Program-made: the position numbers and the translations under genes
From: Betaproteobacteria bacterium
GTDB taxonomy: Bacteria; Pseudomonadota; Gammaproteobacteria; Burkholderiales; Usitatibacteraceae
Assembly (NCBI GenBank): GCA_003105245.1
Contig: PQAI01000174.1
Span: forward strand, 1 to 8,916
Direction: 5' to 3'
Length of the DNA stretch: 8,916 nt
In this document: positions 6,764 to 8,916 of the stretch, piece after piece
How positions within the stretch are numbered: position 1 is the first letter of the stretch
Layout: each line of letters begins with the position of its first letter
Notes under the pieces: model-generated
What the model was told of the DNA's origin: nothing
Seen by the model: only the letters and a program-made list of their open reading frames with translations
Databases searched by the model: none

Positions 6764-7704
6764 GGACGGCGCCCCGCGGGCAGCGCGGCGTGGCCCTGGT
6801 CCTCGTGATCTGGGTCGTGACCCTGCTCCTCGTCATCGCCGGGAGCTTCCTCTACGCCATGCGAACCGAGGCCCAGGCGGCGCGCAACGCCTCCCTCATC
6901 GCCCGGGGCGACGCCATCGCGCAGGCCGCGGTGTCGCGGGCCCTCATTGAACTATTCAAGCCGCCGGGGGGTCCAGACGTCTGGCCACGCGACGGAATGC
7001 CGCGCGAGTGGGGCTTCGAGGGGGTCGTCGTCCGGGTCCGGGTGTCGGACGAGTCTGCTAAAATCGACATCAATACCGCGAACAACGAGCTCCTGAAGGG
7101 CCTGTTCCGCTTCGCCGGGGCGAGCGAGGAAGAAGCCGCGTCGCTCCTCGATGCGATACTCGACTGGCGTGACCAGGATTCCCTCAAGAGGCCCTACGGC
7201 GCAGAGGAGCCGGAATACGCGCAGGCCGGCCTCAAGTCGAGGCCCGCCAATCGTCCTTTCCAGTCCGCGGAGGAATTGCAGCTCGTCCTCGGGGTCCGCC
7301 CCGAGCTGTACCAGCGCATCGCACCGATGATCACCGTGTTCTCCCGCCAGTCGGGCGTCAACGTCCACCTCGCCTCCCGTTCCGTCCTCCTCGCCATCCC
7401 CGGCGTGACGGCCGAGCTGGTCGACGCCTTCCTGGCCGAACGCGACGCCGCCCGGGCGGAGAAGCGCATCCCGCCGATCCTGCCCGCCGCGGGAGCCTAC
7501 GCGACCTACGCCCAGTCCTCGGCGATCACCGTGCGCGCGGACGTGCGCCTCGACGAGGGGATCACGGTCTCGCGCGAGGCCGTGGCGATGATCACGCCGC
7601 AATACGCCCGCCGGCCCTACACCTTCCTCGCCTGGCGCGAGGTCTCGCGGGACGCGGACGCGAGGGCCGCGGCCGCATCGCAGGAGGCCGCCGGTGGCCG
7701 CTGA
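6760..7704 (+). CDS. gspK: Minor pseudopilin GspK
   Basis: GspK is the large minor pseudopilin thought to cap the T2SS pseudopilus. Its 314 residues match the usual 290-330. The leader MRTAPRGQRG ends at Gly10, followed by the hydrophobic helix VALVLVIWVVTLLLVIAGS. The +5 residue is Leu15, not Glu; lack of the +5 Glu is a hallmark of GspK and supports its place as the terminal subunit. The large alpha-helical domain shows KIDINTA (residues 101-107), then the conserved DWRDQD (135-140) and the PYGAEEPEY segment, which in studied homologues includes calcium ligands. A second helix-hairpin-like part follows (INVHLAS-type: VNVHLASRSVLLAIPGV). The ATG overlaps the gspJ stop by four bases (ATGA) with no strong ribosome site, so it probably depends on coupling. 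Codons 99-107 are unusually AT-rich for this window. Confidence 0.94.
   Translation: MRTAPRGQRGVALVLVIWVVTLLLVIAGSFLYAMRTEAQAARNASLIARGDAIAQAAVSRALIELFKPPGGPDVWPRDGMPREWGFEGVVVRVRVSDESAKIDINTANNELLKGLFRFAGASEEEAASLLDAILDWRDQDSLKRPYGAEEPEYAQAGLKSRPANRPFQSAEELQLVLGVRPELYQRIAPMITVFSRQSGVNVHLASRSVLLAIPGVTAELVDAFLAERDAARAEKRIPPILPAAGAYATYAQSSAITVRADVRLDEGITVSREAVAMITPQYARRPYTFLAWREVSRDADARAAAASQEAAGGR
7056..7064 (+). promoter_or_regulatory. Possible extended -10 element inside gspK
   Basis: TGCTAAAAT matches an extended -10 (TGn plus TAAAAT, one mismatch to TATAAT) in a small AT-rich island in gspK. No -35 match is seen 17 bases upstream. It could be an internal promoter for gspL and later genes, or chance: it encodes part of the conserved segment SAKIDIN. 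Confidence 0.2.
7681..7687 (+). promoter_or_regulatory. Ribosome binding site of gspL (decides the GTG start)
   Basis: CAGGAGG ends six bases before GTG 7694, near-ideal spacing. It lies in the last codons of gspK and supports a GTG start that overlaps gspK by eleven bases. Confidence 0.65.
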
Positions 7705-8916
7705 CGCCGGGTCCCTGTTCGCCCCCCTCGTCGCGGCCGCCGAGCGCGCGGGCGTGGCCGATTTCCTGCGCTGGTGGCGAGGGGAACTCGCCGCCGTGCT
7801 GCCGCCCGGATGGCGGGAGCGATTCGCCTCGCGCGACGCCGCCTACCTGCGCGCCGACGGCGACGAGTGGGTGGCGCTGCGCCCGGTGGCCGGCCGCCTC
7901 GCGCAGGCGGGCCGCACGGCGCTGGCGTCCCTCGATACCGCCGGGCGGCGGGCGGCGCTTCGCCGCCTGGTCGCGGAGTGCAACGGCTCGGCCGGCAACG
8001 TCTGGCTCGTGCTGCCGCCGGAGTCCGTCCTCGTTCGCGAGATCGCGATGCCGCTCGCCGCGGAGGAGTCGCTGCGCGAGGCGGTCGCCCTCGAGCTGGA
8101 CCGCTTCACGCCCATGCCCGCGGAACAGGCGTGGTTCGACCACCGGGTCACCGGACGCGATGCCAACGCCCAGCGCCTGCGGCTGCAGCTCGCCGTGGCG
8201 GCGAGCGCTCCCGTCGAGGCGAAGCTCGCCGAGCTGCGGGAGCTCGGCGCGACGATCCTCGGGGTAGGCGTCGAGGATGACGTGGCGGGCGTGTCGACGC
8301 CGTTCAATCTCCTGCCCGCGGACAAGCGCGACCGTCCCGCGGTGTCGCGTTCCACGCTCGCCGTCCGCTTCCTCGCGGTGGCGGCGGCGCTGCTCGCGCT
8401 GGCGGCCCTGGTGGTTCCCCTGTGGCTCAAGCGCGATGCGGCGATCGCCCTCTATCCGCGCCTGGAGAGCGCCCGCGCGGGCGCGGAGGTGGCGGAGCGG
8501 CTGGCCCGCGAGATCGAGCGGCGCCACGGGCTCTCCGCCGACAGCTGGATGGAGCTGAACCAGCAGCTGCTCGTGGGGCTGCGCTCCCAGTCGGCCTCGA
8601 GCTGGATGATCCAGGTGCTGGTGGTGCTGGCGGTGGCGCTGGGCATCGCCAGCGTGCTCGGCGTCTCGGTGATCCAGAAGTCGCGCGAGATCGGGATCCT
8701 CAAGGCCACCGGCACCACCACCCGCACCGTGCAGCGCATCTTCCTCCTCGAGGGGGCCATCGTGGGGGCGGCCGGCTCGGTGCTGGGGGCGGTCATCGGC
8801 TCGGCGATGGGGATCGCCTTCGCGAACCTGGCCAAGGGGCCGGGCGGGGCGCCCCTCTTCCCGGTGGACCTCACGCCGGGGCTCTACCTGGGCGCCTCCG
8901 CGGTGGCCATCGTCAC
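7694..8916 (+). CDS. gspL: GspL N-terminal part joined in frame to the C-terminal half of an FtsX/LolC-type permease (3' partial)
   Basis: GspL is the bitopic inner-membrane protein that binds GspE in the cytoplasm and GspM in the periplasm. Residues 1 to about 265 read as GspL. The cytoplasmic actin-like/PilM-like region has [39 protein letters not shown] and [24 protein letters not shown] follows, then one membrane helix at about 226-245, and the first periplasmic residues [19 protein letters not shown] normal GspL (about 390-400 residues) would continue into a ferredoxin-like periplasmic domain. Instead, from about residue 278 (8525) the frame reads as an ABC permease: [17 protein letters not shown], then [13 protein letters not shown]. 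There is no stop before the window edge, giving 407 codons. GTG 7694 has a strong ribosome site and overlaps gspK by eleven bases. The GspL part is secure. Whether the join is biological is doubtful, and a chimeric assembly is the leading explanation. Confidence 0.85.
   Translation, partial: MAADAGSLFAPLVAAAERAGVADFLRWWRGELAAVLPPGWRERFASRDAAYLRADGDEWVALRPVAGRLAQAGRTALASLDTAGRRAALRRLVAECNGSAGNVWLVLPPESVLVREIAMPLAAEESLREAVALELDRFTPMPAEQAWFDHRVTGRDANAQRLRLQLAVAASAPVEAKLAELRELGATILGVGVEDDVAGVSTPFNLLPADKRDRPAVSRSTLAVRFLAVAAALLALAALVVPLWLKRDAAIALYPRLESARAGAEVAERLAREIERRHGLSADSWMELNQQLLVGLRSQSASSWMIQVLVVLAVALGIASVLGVSVIQKSREIGILKATGTTTRTVQRIFLLEGAIVGAAGSVLGAVIGSAMGIAFANLAKGPGGAPLFPVDLTPGLYLGASAVAIV
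8525..8916 (+). other. FtsX/LolC/MacB-family ABC permease segment (no N-terminus, 3' partial)
   Basis: These 130 codons, in the same frame as gspL, encode the end of a permease periplasmic domain ([16 protein letters not shown]) and a hydrophobic helix at about residues 304-326 of the joined frame. Next come the cytoplasmic coupling-helix segment [19 protein letters not shown] (326-346) and a glycine-rich helix from about 349 to 378. The final piece, [19 protein letters not shown], begins the last helix and is cut at the edge. The QKSREIG-x-LKA-x-G pattern is typical of FtsX-domain permeases that work with a LolD/MacB-type ATPase in lipoprotein export or drug/peptide efflux. The first helix and most of the periplasmic domain are absent. 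I cannot tell LolC/E from MacB- or DevC-like permeases with this much. It has no known role in type II secretion. Confidence 0.85.

Noticed and set aside
1792..7704. A type IV pilus locus (PilB, PilC and pilins) in place of a T2SS.
   Set aside because: The set GspG with its calcium loop, GspH with FYPDGSSTGG, GspI, GspJ and a GspK lacking the +5 Glu, in this order, is specific to type II secretion.
1..8916. CRISPR array, tRNA or rRNA genes, insertion sequence or phage features.
   Set aside because: No spaced short repeats, tRNA-like cloverleaf, rRNA motif, transposase frame or terminal inverted repeat was recognised. Nearly all bases are explained by the + strand genes.

Overview
The window is a very GC-rich (roughly 70% by eye), densely packed piece of a diderm bacterial chromosome or contig. 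All genes read on the + strand. High GC, a type II secretion (T2SS) pseudopilin cluster and a dTDP-L-rhamnose cluster point to a proteobacterium. Betaproteobacteria is my best guess from the gene style, but no genus can be named. There are no tRNA, rRNA, CRISPR or insertion-sequence features, and the only non-coding gaps are under 80 bases.

Region 1 (2-1714) is the end of a dTDP-L-rhamnose operon: the C-terminal 84 residues of rmlA (5' end cut by the window), complete rmlC and complete rmlD. With RmlB, presumably upstream, they turn glucose-1-phosphate into dTDP-L-rhamnose for LPS O-antigen, capsule or exopolysaccharide. rmlC and rmlD overlap by one base.

Region 2 (1792-7704) is a T2SS operon in the order gspE-F-G-H-I-J-K, running on into gspL. 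It encodes the cytoplasmic ATPase (E), the inner-membrane platform protein (F), the major pseudopilin (G) and the four minor pseudopilins (H, I, J, K). Most junctions overlap by a few bases, as expected for a translationally coupled operon. A good -10 box sits so close to the gspE ATG that the transcript would be almost leaderless.

Region 3 (7694-8916) is the anomaly. A GTG-started frame begins as a normal gspL: a cytoplasmic domain and then one membrane helix. It then changes in frame, at about 8486-8540, into the C-terminal half of an FtsX/LolC/MacB-type ABC transporter permease and runs off the window end. The rest of GspL's periplasmic domain, gspM and gspN are not seen. A chimeric contig end (misassembly) is the simplest explanation. 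A real recombination or fusion is possible, because the frame is open and the membrane topology stays compatible.

I found no wholly unknown system. The GspL-permease join is the main item to check, followed by the near-leaderless gspE start and the start codon of gspI.
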